In this document: in pieces, positions 48,428 to 60,390 of the stretch
Layout of the letters: each line of letters opens with the position of its first letter
How positions within the stretch are numbered: position 1 is the stretch's first letter
Source of the DNA: Pteria penguin
Lineage: Eukaryota > Mollusca > Bivalvia > Pterioida > Pteriidae
Length of the DNA: 64,000 bases
Assembly (NCBI GenBank): GCA_035048485.1
Contig: CM068581.1
Span: 61,729,393 to 61,793,392 of the forward strand
Direction of reading: 5' to 3'
Program-made: the position numbers and the translations under genes
Notes under the pieces: generated by a model
What the model was told of the DNA's origin: nothing
Seen by the model: the letters and a program-made list of their open reading frames with translations, nothing else
Database searches by the model: none

Positions 48428-48629
48428 AGAAATTAATACACAAGATCCGTATCGTGAATGCTCCCTTAGAGAGCAAAGGAATGTTGTGATACGTCTATTT
48501 TATCGATTTGCTTATTCTCTTACAAACACAGGATATTCATATATAATTTACTTCCTGTAAACATACTATATGATCTAGGAAGTTTTTCACAGGTCATAGA
48601 AGATATATTTCAGAAGAAAGATTTTTGTG
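48427..48629 (+). other. Candidate 5'UTR exon of the unit B otopetrin-like gene
   Basis: Matches 32745-32949 and ends at the same donor (TTTTTGTG|GTAAGG). The acceptor is at 51815-51824, giving an intron of about 3.2 kb against 0.75 kb in unit A. The 84-codon frame of unit A is disrupted here, supporting a non-coding leader. Confidence 0.35.
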
Positions 48630-48809
48630 GTAAGGTACGTAATTGTATTATTATTAAAAAAAATCATCATTATAATAATCATGAAAGGTTTTCGCAGAAG
48701 ATCTGTATTTAGTCTGTTTATCCTTATTTAAACACAACACAAAAATTTGAAATAGATGTTTTGTGATCAAGATTAATGTCTTAAATGAATTGGACTAGTT
48801 TTATTCTTA

Positions 48810-49012
48810 TATGTGTCTTTGACTATATTTACATTAGCGTAGCCATGATTTACAACACCATGTATAATGCTAATTCTGTTCTTGTATGTTTTCATTAGCT
48901 TAGCCGTGATTTACCGCACCGCGTATAGTGATAATTCTAACATTGTTTACATAAGCGTAGTCGTGATTTACTGTAAAGTCTGTTGTGCTTATTTTGTCCT
49001 TATCATGTTTTT
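48810..49012. repeat. ~70-bp intronic minisatellite of unit B, left part
   Basis: Two to three copies of the ACATTAGCGTAGCCATGATT-type unit. The array resumes at 51606 after the insertion. Confidence 0.75.
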
Positions 49013-49443
49013 GACGGTTTATTCCTACTTAGCCAACATTCTGATATTTTCAATTCCCATTTAGCCAACATTTTGATTTTACACATGAATGCACAACTGG
49101 TAAATTTACGCTATAGTCTACACTATTTAACCGAGTCGTGAATCGTAAAAACGGAAAATAAATATATAAAGTTAGGTGCCATGTATGACTGCGGAATTGT
49201 GTATTTTTTAAAATATTTTTAATGTTTTACTTCATATTTATTTAATTCATTCTACTTAGAAATATAAACGTAAATTTGGAAGAAATGATTGAAAACAACA
49301 TAATGTAATGATTGAATAGTAAATTCTACGAAATAAATCGGAGACCTTTTTAATGATGTGTTGTGTGTTATATTGAACGCATGTTCTCAAAAATTTCCAA
49401 CTATATAAAGAACATTGTTACGGCGGCATCATGAAACAAAATA

Positions 49444-50442
49444 CAGGGTGTACGAAAAGAAAGATAACACTTTTGAAAGTTTATAATTCTCCTAATTTCT
49501 ATGCCATATCTTAAAACTTTATATCACTGTAAAGGTCATATCTAGATGTTTTTATCACATAAAAAGTAAAAAAGCGCGAAAACAAATTACGTTAAAAAAT
49601 TATGACGTCACCAATATAGGAAGATATTTCAAAATGTCGCAATTAACGTCAGAGCAACGTATCTTTAATGTTAAACATTTTTTTGAAACTAAATCAGTGA
49701 AAGACGTTCAAAGAAAGTTTAGAAATCGTTTTAAAAACTCTGCTATAAGCAAGAAACATATTTATGTTATTGTACATAAATTTGAAAGACGTGGATTAAT
49801 TGAAGATGCTCCAAAATCAGGTAGACCAAAGATAAGCCGTAGTGACGAAAATGTGAGTTTGTTCCTGTGCTGAGAAAGCGAACAGCCAATATGCAGAATG
49901 ATTTATGCAGGAAGGTGCTACAGCGCATACATCTAATATAGTGTTGGATTATCTTCGTAACGTTTTTGATGAAAAAGTGATATCCCCGAGATACCCAGAT
50001 GTAAAGAAATGTGGACAAATTTGGCCCGCGCACAGTCCTGATTTAAATCCATGTGACTTCTTCCTTTGGAGATATCTGAAGGCCTCTGTATATAAACCAA
50101 AGCCAATTGACAAAGAAATGTAATTAAGAAACATTAAGCGTGAAATAAAAGGAATAAACGAGGAAATGTGTAAGAATGTTATTAGAAATTTCATCGTACG
50201 CGTAAGACAGGGAAAGTTTGTGAAAGGACGTCATCTGGAGAACGTCATCAATCATTAAAGTGACAAAAACATACTTTGTTTAATGCTATTAAAACGACAA
50301 ATATTGTAAAATTTAGTAAAGTATGGTAACAGAAAAAAGTATAGATATATTGTATTTGTATGCATATTTTTTACAAAGATACCTCTGATTAAATCGTATA
50401 TCTTAAAGTTTGAATATATTACCTTTCTTTTCGAACACCCTG
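49444..50442 (+). mobile_element. 999-bp Tc1/mariner-superfamily deletion derivative
   Basis: The ends CAGGGTGTACGAAAAGAAAG and the inverse of CTTTCTTTTCGAACACCCTG match at 19 of 20 positions, with looser pairing for some bases further. Both ends abut TA, the target duplication of the IS630-Tc1-mariner superfamily. Inside, only the two ends of a transposase remain. It is missing from the same intron in unit A, so it arrived after the segmental duplication or sits in a later insertion. Confidence 0.92.
49634..50258 (+). pseudogene. Internally deleted IS630-Tc1-mariner transposase
   Basis: The N-terminal piece (49634-49870, 79 aa) has a helix-turn-helix-like region, SVKDVQRKFRNRF and IEDAPKSGRPKISRS. 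The C-terminal piece (from 49905) has EGATAHTSNIVLDYL and WPAHSPDLNPCDFFLW, the DDE_3 block with the last catalytic residue, and ends HLENVINH. The central region with the first catalytic Asp is deleted, the Asp normally before GATAHT is Glu, and a stop lies at 50120-50122. It cannot encode an active enzyme. Confidence 0.85.
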
Positions 50443-51075
50443 TAAATCATCTTTTATAGGAATGTGATGTAATTTAAAATAATAACAGTAATTATGAGTA
50501 TGTATTTAGTGTATATTCCTTCCATATTCATACTTCATTTGTATTTATGATGGAAAATATTCAAGTCGATGTAAATTTCTTGAAGAATGGGAGAGGAGGG
50601 TTTTATTTACTTCATACTTGATTTTAGTTTTCCGGTAAAACCAGACGTGGAGAACGGTGCTACTGGCGATGAAATGTTTTTCTTCTTACTGAAGGAGTTC
50701 ATCTACCGTTTGATATGCAATAAAGAACTTGCTACTAGAAATTCGGAGCTTGTGTTTTAGAGAGAATATTTTTGAGGAATGTGTAGATTGTCGCCATCTA
50801 TGTTAACATTTTAATTTTAAATTGATTGATGCAATATTAACATATGCCTATTATAAGTATTTCATATAAAATAACTATATCTTTTGTAATCGTGTTATGA
50901 AATACCAGAAACTTATCTACACATATGTATATATGTGTCTGGAAATTCTTTTTAGAAATTAAACATTATAAGTTATTTATGAATTTATCAAACATTGTTT
51001 ATGTAGGTTTATTATTAATTTTTGACGTTTTGTCATTTATGTAATGAAAAAAATTACAAGTTAAATAATAACGTT

Positions 51076-51365
51076 ATAATTTAATTTTCTATGAAACAAG
51101 AAATTTGATTGGCCGATGAAAGCATATTATAGCTTCATAAATTGGTTTGGTCGGTTGCTAGGAGCAACCAATTATTTGGATATTTTCCTCGGCTCTTGTC
51201 ACATTTTTATTTGCAGTTTAAGAAAAGAATCTAATGTTGATAATTTAAATTATTCAAGTCTTTAATTAAATTATAAAGATTAGCTTTAACAATTCTGCAA
51301 TTCCGCGAAGCGGATTATAAAAAAGTGTGCACCACCTTAAACCATATTATATCTCAATAAATACC
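51076..51365. repeat. Dispersed repeat, second copy of 655-955
   Basis: Carries the same hairpin GGTTGCTAGGAGCAACC and flanks. The 51311-51363 block is inverted relative to the first copy. A small hairpin AATTCCGC-GAA-GCGGATT at 51299-51317 marks the change of orientation. Confidence 0.65.
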
Positions 51366-51605
51366 AAGATTAAATTAACATTTCTTTATTATCAATAATA
51401 AAACATAAAGAAATACCGGTATTGCAATTTGTCTCAACTCTTGTTTCTTCCTTTTCAATGACCGTAAGTTAATAAAGACTATAGTTTTGATAGCAATAAA
51501 TGCCTATTGTTCTCCAATATACGCCGATTCCCACTTAGCCAAGATTTTTTTCCTTACCTGAGCATACAAAATTTCAAAATGTTGTCTAAGTGGAAACACA
51601 CCTTC

Positions 51606-51810
51606 TTGACTATACATTAGCGCAGTTATGATATACCGCGCCGTTTATATTGCTAATTCTGTTCTTATATGTTTACATAAGCGTGTCCATGATTTACCGC
51701 ACCTTGTGTAGTGATAATTCTGTTAATATATGTATTTTTGAGTATATTAACCGCATCGTGAATTATTGTTATATTGTATTTCACTATAATTAAATTAGCG
51801 TAGTCATATT
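51606..51810. repeat. ~70-bp intronic minisatellite of unit B, right part
   Basis: Resumes the array of 48810-49012 with three copies, ending at the 3' splice site. Confidence 0.75.
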
Positions 51811-51814
51811 ATTG

Positions 51815-51837
51815 TTCTTTGCAGATCAGAGTTGAAT
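51815..51837 (+). promoter_or_regulatory. 3' splice acceptor and leader of the unit B CDS
   Basis: TTCTTTGCAG (ending 51824) and ATCAGAGTTGAAT precede the ATG exactly as in unit A, despite the much longer intron. Confidence 0.5.
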
Positions 51838-53439
51838 ATGGCATCGTTCTTCAAATCGGTTATAGTGTTTCCTTTGACTGCTGGTCAATCTATGTCTAGA
51901 AATAAACAAACTGATCAAATGGATGGCACCATTTCATCAACTGTGCTGGCGTCTTTTCTCGTGTGCATCTTTCTCGCCATTACCCTCATGTTTGGTGTGA
52001 TATCCATTGACTATGCTGAACCAAGCCATTTTCTTTGGGCGTTTTATTTCGTCAACCACATTATCAGTTTCCTATGTACCATTATATTAAGTGTTCTATT
52101 CTATAGGAAACGTACCTTACTGCGACCTAAAATTGATTACTCAGTTGGAGTAAAGATTGTTTTCCTCTGGATATTCGGCTTAGGTTACTTGCTTAAGAAG
52201 GCAATAAATATTGCTATAAATGCAGATTGTATAGGAGACACAGATCATCCGAGTTTCTTGCCCGGAGAAAATGAATTAAGTATATGCTCTGCTGTAATTG
52301 ACATCATTTTTATCGCTTCTGAAATTGGTTTCATATCGTATTTTGGGAAATTTAAAGTCGCTTCTTCAAAATTCACAAACTATGCCATGTACGTCATCCT
52401 TTCTGGGAACATTATCGAATGGATGAAGATGGTGATGAAAGACATAATACCAATGAATCATAATGATACATCGGTATTCTTTAATACTTGTTTTTCTGCA
52501 TCTGACTTAGGTAAATATGAACGGAAGAATTTTTATCCTCTTGTACTTCCAGCGGAGATGGAATATTATTTGCTGGCTGCTTTACTCCTGCTGGGAATGA
52601 TGTCGATAACAGGGGAGAGGACCTCTGTAAACGAGACTGCTGACATGCAAGAAGACTTTCACCTACAGAATAATGACAGTTACGACAGTGAATTATGTGA
52701 AAGGGAGAGCGATAGACTTCTAAGGGATTCTAGGACTACTCTGATTAGGCCTCGACCGATGTCCTTCTATGTGTCCATCGTTGCAGGATTTGCCATCTCA
52801 ATTCCTCTAATTATCGTTACACTGATTAAAACTCAGGCAACTGTGGAAGGCATTTTTATACCTATTGTTGCCTATCGGTCAGTGGAAGGAGTATTGAATG
52901 TTTCTTTATTAATAATGGTATTCCTCGCTTTTCATGCTTTACGAACACAATGCACAGAAAGTAAACAAATTCCTATAACGTCTGGCCAACGACTTCTGAT
53001 TTTCAGTAATTGTGGTCTTGGCGTATTCCGAACGTTCAACATCGTTGCATTCTTCCTAAGTGATCTGCCCCATTCAACATTGGATGATTTTGTCTTTTTA
53101 AGGCATTTTGTAGTTCTACTAAATTCTTTTTTCCAGACCATTTTGATCATCCTTGCTAGTCGATATGTTAATCGTCCCGGTCGAAATAATGTATCAGTCA
53201 TTAGGATCGAAAACTGTTTCTTGATACTGCACATTTGGAACTTTATGTTATGGTTTGTCTCTATTTTTACCATGAAGAATTTGCTCTTAAATTTGGAGGA
53301 TGAAAACAAAGTCTTCGGACACAAGATATGGAGCTTGGTTATTCGTATGATATGGCCTTTAAACATTTTCTATTGTTTTCATTCATCCACAGAACTATAT
53401 GGCCTTTTCAAATGTTTCGACGGTCGCTCCAAAACATGA
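51838..53439 (+). CDS. Otopetrin-like proton channel, copy B
   Basis: Encodes 533 aa in one exon, TGA at 53437-53439. It has the same 12-segment layout and signature blocks as copy A, including LPAEMEYYLLAALLLL, LNSFFQTILII and FYCFHSSTELYGLF. By my count it differs from copy A at about 40 positions and by three residues missing in the polar loop between the two halves (near residue 290). Changes cluster in predicted loops (about residues 55-65, 130-140, 195-235, 285-300 and 325-340) and are mostly mild inside membrane segments. The frame is fully open, so both paralogues look functional. It is probably a proton channel of the plasma membrane; the stimulus and tissue are unknown. Confidence 0.82.
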   Translation: MASFFKSVIVFPLTAGQSMSRNKQTDQMDGTISSTVLASFLVCIFLAITLMFGVISIDYAEPSHFLWAFYFVNHIISFLCTIILSVLFYRKRTLLRPKIDYSVGVKIVFLWIFGLGYLLKKAINIAINADCIGDTDHPSFLPGENELSICSAVIDIIFIASEIGFISYFGKFKVASSKFTNYAMYVILSGNIIEWMKMVMKDIIPMNHNDTSVFFNTCFSASDLGKYERKNFYPLVLPAEMEYYLLAALLLLGMMSITGERTSVNETADMQEDFHLQNNDSYDSELCERESDRLLRDSRTTLIRPRPMSFYVSIVAGFAISIPLIIVTLIKTQATVEGIFIPIVAYRSVEGVLNVSLLIMVFLAFHALRTQCTESKQIPITSGQRLLIFSNCGLGVFRTFNIVAFFLSDLPHSTLDDFVFLRHFVVLLNSFFQTILIILASRYVNRPGRNNVSVIRIENCFLILHIWNFMLWFVSIFTMKNLLLNLEDENKVFGHKIWSLVIRMIWPLNIFYCFHSSTELYGLFKCFDGRSKT

Positions 53440-53477
53440 CATGATAATGGAAGTTTTAATAGAATTCTCGGAGTTAC

Positions 53478-54745
53478 AGATACATTATGATGCCCGTCCT
53501 CGTGGGCAGAATACAGACCAAACCGTTGGACTGACACTGTGAAATTTTGTATACTTACTCCTTATGCGAAGACAAAGGCGCCTATTGTTTATCAAGGTCA
53601 AAGGTCGGGTCGTAGTACTAACTTATAGGAACAATCTTGTAGGTAGAATATAGATCAAACCGTTGGAGCTAAGACTGTCAAGCTTGGTACCTTTACTCTT
53701 TTTTCCAAGACAAAAAGACCATTGTTATTCAAGGTCATAGGTGAAAGTCGTAGCACTACTTGCTAGGAAAACCTGAACGCAGGATACAGATCATACCGTC
53801 GGGGATAGTGTACCTTTACTCCTTATTTCAAGACAAAGACGCCTATCGTTTTTCAAGGTCAAAGGTCAAGGGCGTAGTACTACTTGGTGGAAACGACCTT
53901 GTGGGCAGGATACAGACCAAACCATTGGCGCTAAGACTGTGAAACTTGGTACACTTACTCCTCATGCACAGACAAAGACGACAATTGTTCTTCAAGGTTA
54001 GACATTAAAGATCAAAGTAGAAGTATTATTTGGTAGGAAGCCCTTATAGACAGGAAAAAGGATGAAACCGTTGAGGCTAAGACTCTTAAACTTGGTACCT
54101 TCACGCCTTATACCAAGGCAAGGACTCCTATTGCTTTTAAGGTCAAGATCGTAGTACCAGTTGGTAGGAAACCTTGAAGGCAGGATACAGATCAAACCGT
54201 TGGGATAGTGTACCTTTACGCCTTATGCCAAGACTTAGACGCCTATTGGGTTTTAAGTTCAAAGGAGGAAGTCGTAGTGCTACTTGTTAGGAAGCCCTTG
54301 TATGCAGGATACAGATGTAACCATTTGGGCTAGGACTGTCAAACTTGGTACACTTACACTTCATGGCAATTCAAAGACGCCTATTGTTCTTCAAGGTCAG
54401 AGAACAAAGGTCAAGGTCGTAGTACTTCTTGGTATGAAGCTCTTGCAGACAGGATACAGATCAAAACATTGGGGCCAGGACTGTCAAACTTTGTACACTT
54501 ACTTCTCATGCACAGACAAAGACGCCTATTGTTTTTCAGATCAAAGGTCAAGGTTGTAATACTACTTGGTAGGAAACACTTGTAGACAGGATACAGGCCA
54601 AACTGTTTGGGCTAGGACTGTCAAACTTGATACACTTATTTCTCATGTCAAGACAAAGACGGTTATTATTTTTCAAAGTCAAAGATGAAGGTCGCAGTAC
54701 TGCTTTGTTAGAATTCCCTGTAGGCAGGATACAGAATGAACTATT
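53478..54745. repeat. 120-150-bp repeat array downstream of copy B, with AGGTCA direct repeats
   Basis: About ten irregular copies of the same unit as 35394-36670. A perfect AGGTCA-A-AGGTCA lies at 53856-53868, and one-mismatch forms lie at 53595-53607 and 53732-53744. Confidence 0.85.
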
Positions 54746-55194
54746 GGAGATAGAACAAATTAAGGGGGAAATGTTCCATACTTTCAAAATCCTCCCCTTG
54801 AAACTAAACGACGGGAGTTTTTGCCACGCTAGCCGTTGCTCTTGTTTCGAGAGGTCAAGAAAAGAAGCCTTTTAATTATTTCAGTTTTATAAGAAAACAA
54901 TATTTTTCGCTCACATCCTTGGCAGTAATTTTAATGAATGTTATATTGACAACAAAAAAGTACAGTATGTCTTTTGAAAAGCCTAAAAAGTGTTGTCATG
55001 AAAAGTAATGTACATGTATTTATGATTTATTTACAACAAATGTAGTTAAAGTCTTTAGTTTTATATATCGTACATGGGAGTAAGTATGTCATCTTCATGA
55101 ATAAGAACAGTTCTCCGAGTTAGTTCTTAGGATATTGACATTGACATCACATATCTATTAAAAACTTTATAAAAGTTACTATCGAAAGGTTTAT
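54746..55194. other. Non-genic DNA between repeat arrays in unit B
   Basis: AT-rich; no counterpart of similar length is seen in unit A, where the two repeat types almost touch. No gene recognised. Confidence 0.5.
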
Positions 55195-55755
55195 AAAGAA
55201 ATAAATATCATTGCGTTATAAGTATAATGTTATCCTTAGATCTGTAACATTTAAATATCATTGCATTATAACTGTAATATTATCTTTAGATCTGTAACAT
55301 TTAAATATCATTACATTATAACTGTAATATTATCTTTAGATCTGTAACATTTAAATATCATTACATTATAACTGTAATATTATCTTTAGATCTGTAACAT
55401 TTAAATATCATTGCATTATAACTGTAATATTATCTTTAGATCTGTAACATGTAAATATCATTACATTATAAGTGTAATATTATCCTTAGATATGTAACAT
55501 GTACATATCATTACATTATAGATGCAATACTATCCTTAGATCTGTAATATGTAAATATCATTACATTATAACTGTAATATTATCTTTATATCTATAACCT
55601 GTAAATATCACTACATTATAAGTGTAACAGTATCCTTAGATCTATAACATGTAAATATCATTACATTATAAGTGTAATATTATCCTTAGATCTGTAACAT
55701 GTAAATATCATTACATTATAAGTACAATATTATCCTTAGATCTGTAACATATGTT
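55195..55755. repeat. 50-bp minisatellite expanded in unit B
   Basis: About eleven copies with an exact 50-bp period: TCTGTAACATTTAAATATCA, TTACATTATAACTGTAATAT, TATCTTTAGA. Central copies are nearly identical and edge copies more varied, as expected from expansion by slippage or unequal exchange. Confidence 0.95.
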
Positions 55756-57648
55756 AATTACAAAGACTATAAAATAAAGAAATTTGTAGTAGTTTGTTTA
55801 TCAAGACCGTGGTATTTCTACTCTTGGTTTAATCTTAATCTTAAAATTCGCTGTTAAATCATTATTTGTTGTTTTCCTCAATACCAGTGGGATGATTACT
55901 ACGTATATTTGCAAGCTTAAGAGATCACCTTGTTCGATCTCGATCGCCTGAAAGAAAGAAATTAGTATGATGCGTTTCGCAGTTTGTTTTATAATTATTA
56001 ATAATCTTTTTGGAGGAGAGGGAGGGTTTCTACATTTTTACATTCGTTGCGGTGTTAAATTCAAAACTTCGTGGGACAATTGAAATAGAGAATATAACGT
56101 TAGCGAAATATAATAGATGGAAATATTACAAAAATGTGAAATTGACATTATTAAATTAATTTCTTTACTTTACTTCAATTTTCGAAATTTAATTCACATA
56201 AAAGAAACTTGTTTGATTTTCACTTGAACGGCTGCAGTACACACGGTTATGAATAAAGCACAAAATGACGAAATTTAGTGCTTACAATGATTAATCAGGC
56301 CGAAAACGGTTCATTTCTAGAAAGGGGGGTTAGATTGTACTTTATTCGAGAGGAAACGGTATACTGAAAGTGCCTTGAGGACTGAGAAATTTCCCTGGGG
56401 TAAATTCCATGTTGGCCCGTTTTTTCCGGGAAGAAAATGTTAGGCCTATTTTACCGGGAAGACTTTGCGGAAGATATTCTGTGCTACACCATAGGGTTTA
56501 TAACAAGACGTCTCACTACGCAACTATTTCACTGTTTGAACGAAGACACTTAACAGTACACACTTTTAACGATATAAATACACGTCCTCTTCCCATCGAG
56601 AAGTCAATGATTTGGAGATCGACAGGAAATGTATATTCCCTTAGAATATGTAAAAGTTTTTTATCGATCACATGTACGCGAATTCTATTTATAAAATTTA
56701 ACATGAATTTCAATTATGCAATGGACTTCAGTCAATCTTAGCCACCTTATTTATTTTTTCGACTGTTATGTAACTATAACAAATAATTAATCATTGCTCA
56801 TCATAAAGAAACATTTACATGCTACTAAATTTTGGACGGTTCCATTTCGAAGATATTGCCGTCTATTTTTTATGTTGTGCTCTTGGAAAGTTCACTTGAC
56901 AGCATTTAACTTTAAACCTACGCAGATATACAACTCAAGTGTTCGTTGAGAAACTGTTATAAAAACTATTTGAAACGGAAATTCGAAATACAAACTCATA
57001 TAATTTTCAAGGAAACTTTATAATGAAATATCCATGCGTATAATTAATGTACACTTGATTAGGTGTTTAATCACGTGATCTGATAGAATAAAAAACTTTC
57101 ACGGCTGTTTGATTGACAACACTGTCATTTTAAGTAAAAGTATCATATATTTTCTAATTTTCGGGGTTTAATTCAGTTTTTTATAGGCAAATACCTAAAG
57201 TATAGGTGTATCTGTGTTCCTATATGATATTATGTTGTCGTCATTGTAATCTCGTTGTGAACATGAAAAGCATTGACATATATGGAAGCTTTTTTTAGAT
57301 TTATTTAGTTAAAAATAAATATTGGAATTCCACTATCCGCAGTGCAAAGTGTCATGAGAAGAGACCATATAGTTGGTGTATGCTCTGTTTAGTACTTCAG
57401 GCTAGGAACTGTTCTATCAATCTATTAGTTAGTTGCCAACGAATGTTTTGTTTTCAGATTAATTGATTGGATCTGAGATACATTTTTGCCTGACAATAGG
57501 CTCAACAAATTACCTATTACCATAGATATGATGATATGTACATGTACAATAACGTCCAGTCGTAAAGATGAAAACAAAGTTCTTCATCATGACAGTTCTC
57601 CTACAATAGGCAAACGACCAACATATTTAATTAATACTGGTAAAACTG
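55756..57648. other. Conserved non-coding stretch of unit B
   Basis: Counterpart of 36746-38705. Small indels and substitutions throughout and no preserved frame. Confidence 0.6.
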
Positions 57649-58463
57649 CATTCGGAACACCGAGTCGTTTTATAATACGTGACAGTAACCTGTCTCGAAT
57701 GTGGATGTATGAATACGTGAAAATTTTAGACGTACATGGCCCGCGCAACTTTGAAACAGCGTGATTGGGTCAAGAACTAATCCAATATAAAACATGCGTA
57801 AGACGATTATTCTTAATATTCCAGATCCAGATTTATCTGAAAAGGCATTTTAGCTATCTGAATAGCATGCTTCATCATGACATATATAAACATGAGTGAA
57901 ATCAAAATGCGACTCCTTGTTCTTTGGATTCTAGAATTCCCTTCCCCAGAAAAGTTAAGAAATTTCGCGTCCAGGTTTGGATTTCCAACACTTAAAACCG
58001 ATGCTGTATTCCGGATGCGTAAAAACGGTTCCGTGTTTATGTACTATTAGTATTTTGATTATGAATGAGGGAAGGGGAAGCACTATGTACATCTGGAACA
58101 CACGGGTTGGTTTCTTTTAATAGAAACACAAACCCGGACGTGAAAGTTCTTTGGTCGCGGAGGTAGTCACATGACCTATAATTGGCGAATGTCATACACA
58201 CGCCGGTATATATTTATAGTATATTATATATTTCACGAAATCGTCTAAATCTGCTTTTCCTAGTATTTAATGTGAAATATTCTGAATATTATAATACTCC
58301 ATGTTACAGATACTTGAAATCGGATCTAGTTCTAAGTTGAATCCGCAGTTTCAAACATACACAGGCGATTTACTTGTAAAATTTTCACGTACTAATACAT
58401 TGACTTCCGAGTCTGGTTACTGTTACGCCGTAGTATAAAGAACCGACTCGGTGTTCCGGATGC
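57649..58463. mobile_element. Long-TIR element in unit B
   Basis: The left arm GCATTCGGAACACCGAGTCG ... GATGTATGAATACGTGAAAA and the right arm TTTTCACGTACTAATACATT ... CGACTCGGTGTTCCGGATGC are inverted over about 85 bp with mismatches. There is no transposase in the roughly 640-bp interior. Best-preserved copy of the element at 38706-39512. Confidence 0.75.
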
Positions 58464-58550
58464 CACTAAGCAATGATGACGACCCAGAAGTAGAAACAAG
58501 TTAGTTGCCGAACATGTTTCATATAGCGATATATCTCCGGAGAGTACGGA

Positions 58551-58957
58551 GCATTCGGAACACCGAGTCGTTCTTATACTACGTGTTAGTAGCCTGACTC
58601 GAATGTGGATGTATGAATACGTGAAAATTTTAGACGTACATGGCCCGCGCAACTTTGAAACAGCGTGATTGGGTCAATAACTAATCCAATATAAAACATG
58701 CGTAAGACGATTATTCTTAATATTCCGGATCCAGATTTATCTGAAAAGGCATTTTAGCTATCTGAATAGCATGCTTCATCATGACATATATAAACATGAG
58801 TGAAATCAAAATGCGACTTCTTGTTCCTTGGATTCTAGAATTCCCTTCCTCAGAAAACTTAAGAGCTTTCGCGTCCGGGTCTGGTTTTCCAACACTCAAA
58901 AACGATTCCGGATGCGTAAAAACATTCCGTCTTTATGTACTATTAGTATTTTGATTA
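58551..58957. mobile_element. Partial second copy of the long-TIR element
   Basis: Starts with the same tip GCATTCGGAACACCGAGTCG and follows 57649-58060 closely to TAGTATTTTGATTA, then stops. It has no right arm and is absent in unit A, so it is a B-specific partial duplication. Confidence 0.75.
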
Positions 58958-60133
58958 GGTATAATAACATTAAAGATTTTCCATTGATTTCACTGTTAAA
59001 TTAATAAATTTTCAAAACCCTTTTACAGTATTAAAAACATTTCACTAAAAATTTTGATTATGAAATTTCAGTAGTACCATCTCAACACTTCTTAAAAATT
59101 ACCACTATAACATAGGTGTCCACGAAGGCAGAGACAAACACTGTCAATATAGTTCAGCAACTGTTGTTTTCGTATTTCCCATACACATGCACTTGTGAAC
59201 CACACCACCTCTTGTTGAAAATTCATCCTCCTTGGAAACACCAACCTGCAAATACTAGTACATGTTATACATGTAATCAATCTGCATTGAATCAACTTTC
59301 AAATCATGTACTTACCTTTAAATAAATCCAAACTCTTATTACTCCATATGATATCTCGTTATCCAGACTTTTAAATGATATTCTGGACTGAGACCGATTC
59401 CGATCACTTTACACAGATTTGACACCTTCTATACCAGAAGGTTACCTACTTCGACTTCTCCATATATAGATACATATGGAATTCACACGATTTGACTCTT
59501 TCTACGGGGTATATGTGACGGGTGTTGCTAGCAAGCAGGAGATGCTCACTCTCCCCGGGCACCTGATCTCACTCCATCACAGGGGTTCACATATGCTCTT
59601 CAAGTAGACATATTTTGTTATTTTCCATTTGTTTTTCATTTTCACTGATTTTGTATGTCCTATGGTTTCATGATTTTTGGACTTGTGGTTTGGATTTATC
59701 CATCATCTTTACATCACTGAATTACAGCATCTCAAACTTGGAACTACTTTGCAAATTGACGCCATTTTTGAGGTGGATTTAGGGGATTCCCCATGTTTAG
59801 TGTTATGATACCTAGAAGGATTATGTCATATACCATATTTTTATTGATATGTATATTCATTGCACTTCATTATGAATATATGCTTATCTCTCAATCTTGT
59901 CACCATGTACAGATATTGTCACAAATATATACAGTATTCAGATTTTGTGATTTTTAAATCCAATTTTCTCGATAACAAACAAATTGTGTACATTCATTTT
60001 AACTTTATGTCATGTGACAAAGTCTAATATTTTAACATTGTGACTTTCGTGTCTGACGAACTCAGTTATGAAATGCAGCATGTGTTATTATGTATCATGT
60101 ACATTTTGTCTTTATTTCAATAAAAATGTTGAA
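58958..60133 (+). mobile_element. B-specific insertion resembling a retroelement 3' end
   Basis: This stretch has no match in unit A. The CTCCCCGGGCACCTGATCTCA segment near 59554 and the tail GACGAACTCAGTTATGAAATG ... CAATAAAAATG followed by an A-run (about 60118-60137) resemble the 3' end of a repeat common in molluscs, with an AATAAA signal. No intact frame remains. The family is uncertain. Confidence 0.4.
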
Positions 60134-60390
60134 AAAAAGAGAGAGCTTGAGAGCTTATTACCTGTAACTGTCTATGCTACAGACAAGTATGTATACGATA
60201 ACCTACTCAATTTTTCCGGTTCAGTTTTGCTGTGTCAAGGGCTTCAGTTCCAACTTCATCCCTCTCCTATCTGGAAAGCATTTGTGGCAGATCGCAAATG
60301 TCTAGATCCGCCTATAACCATAAACTTATAAATAGATATATGTCTATGCTATAACTACATGCTTCTGTATCGTCCACTAGAGGTAATGTA

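Larger units (their letters stand above)
49013..51605. mobile_element. 2.6-kb insertion in the unit B intron
   Basis: This interval breaks the intronic minisatellite at a point that is continuous in unit A. It has TTAGCCAACATT words at the left (49028-49075), CACTTAGCCAAG at the right (about 51532) and GTCTAAGTGG near 51577. It carries nested elements: a 999-bp TIR transposon and a dispersed repeat. The outer element is unidentified. Confidence 0.6.
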
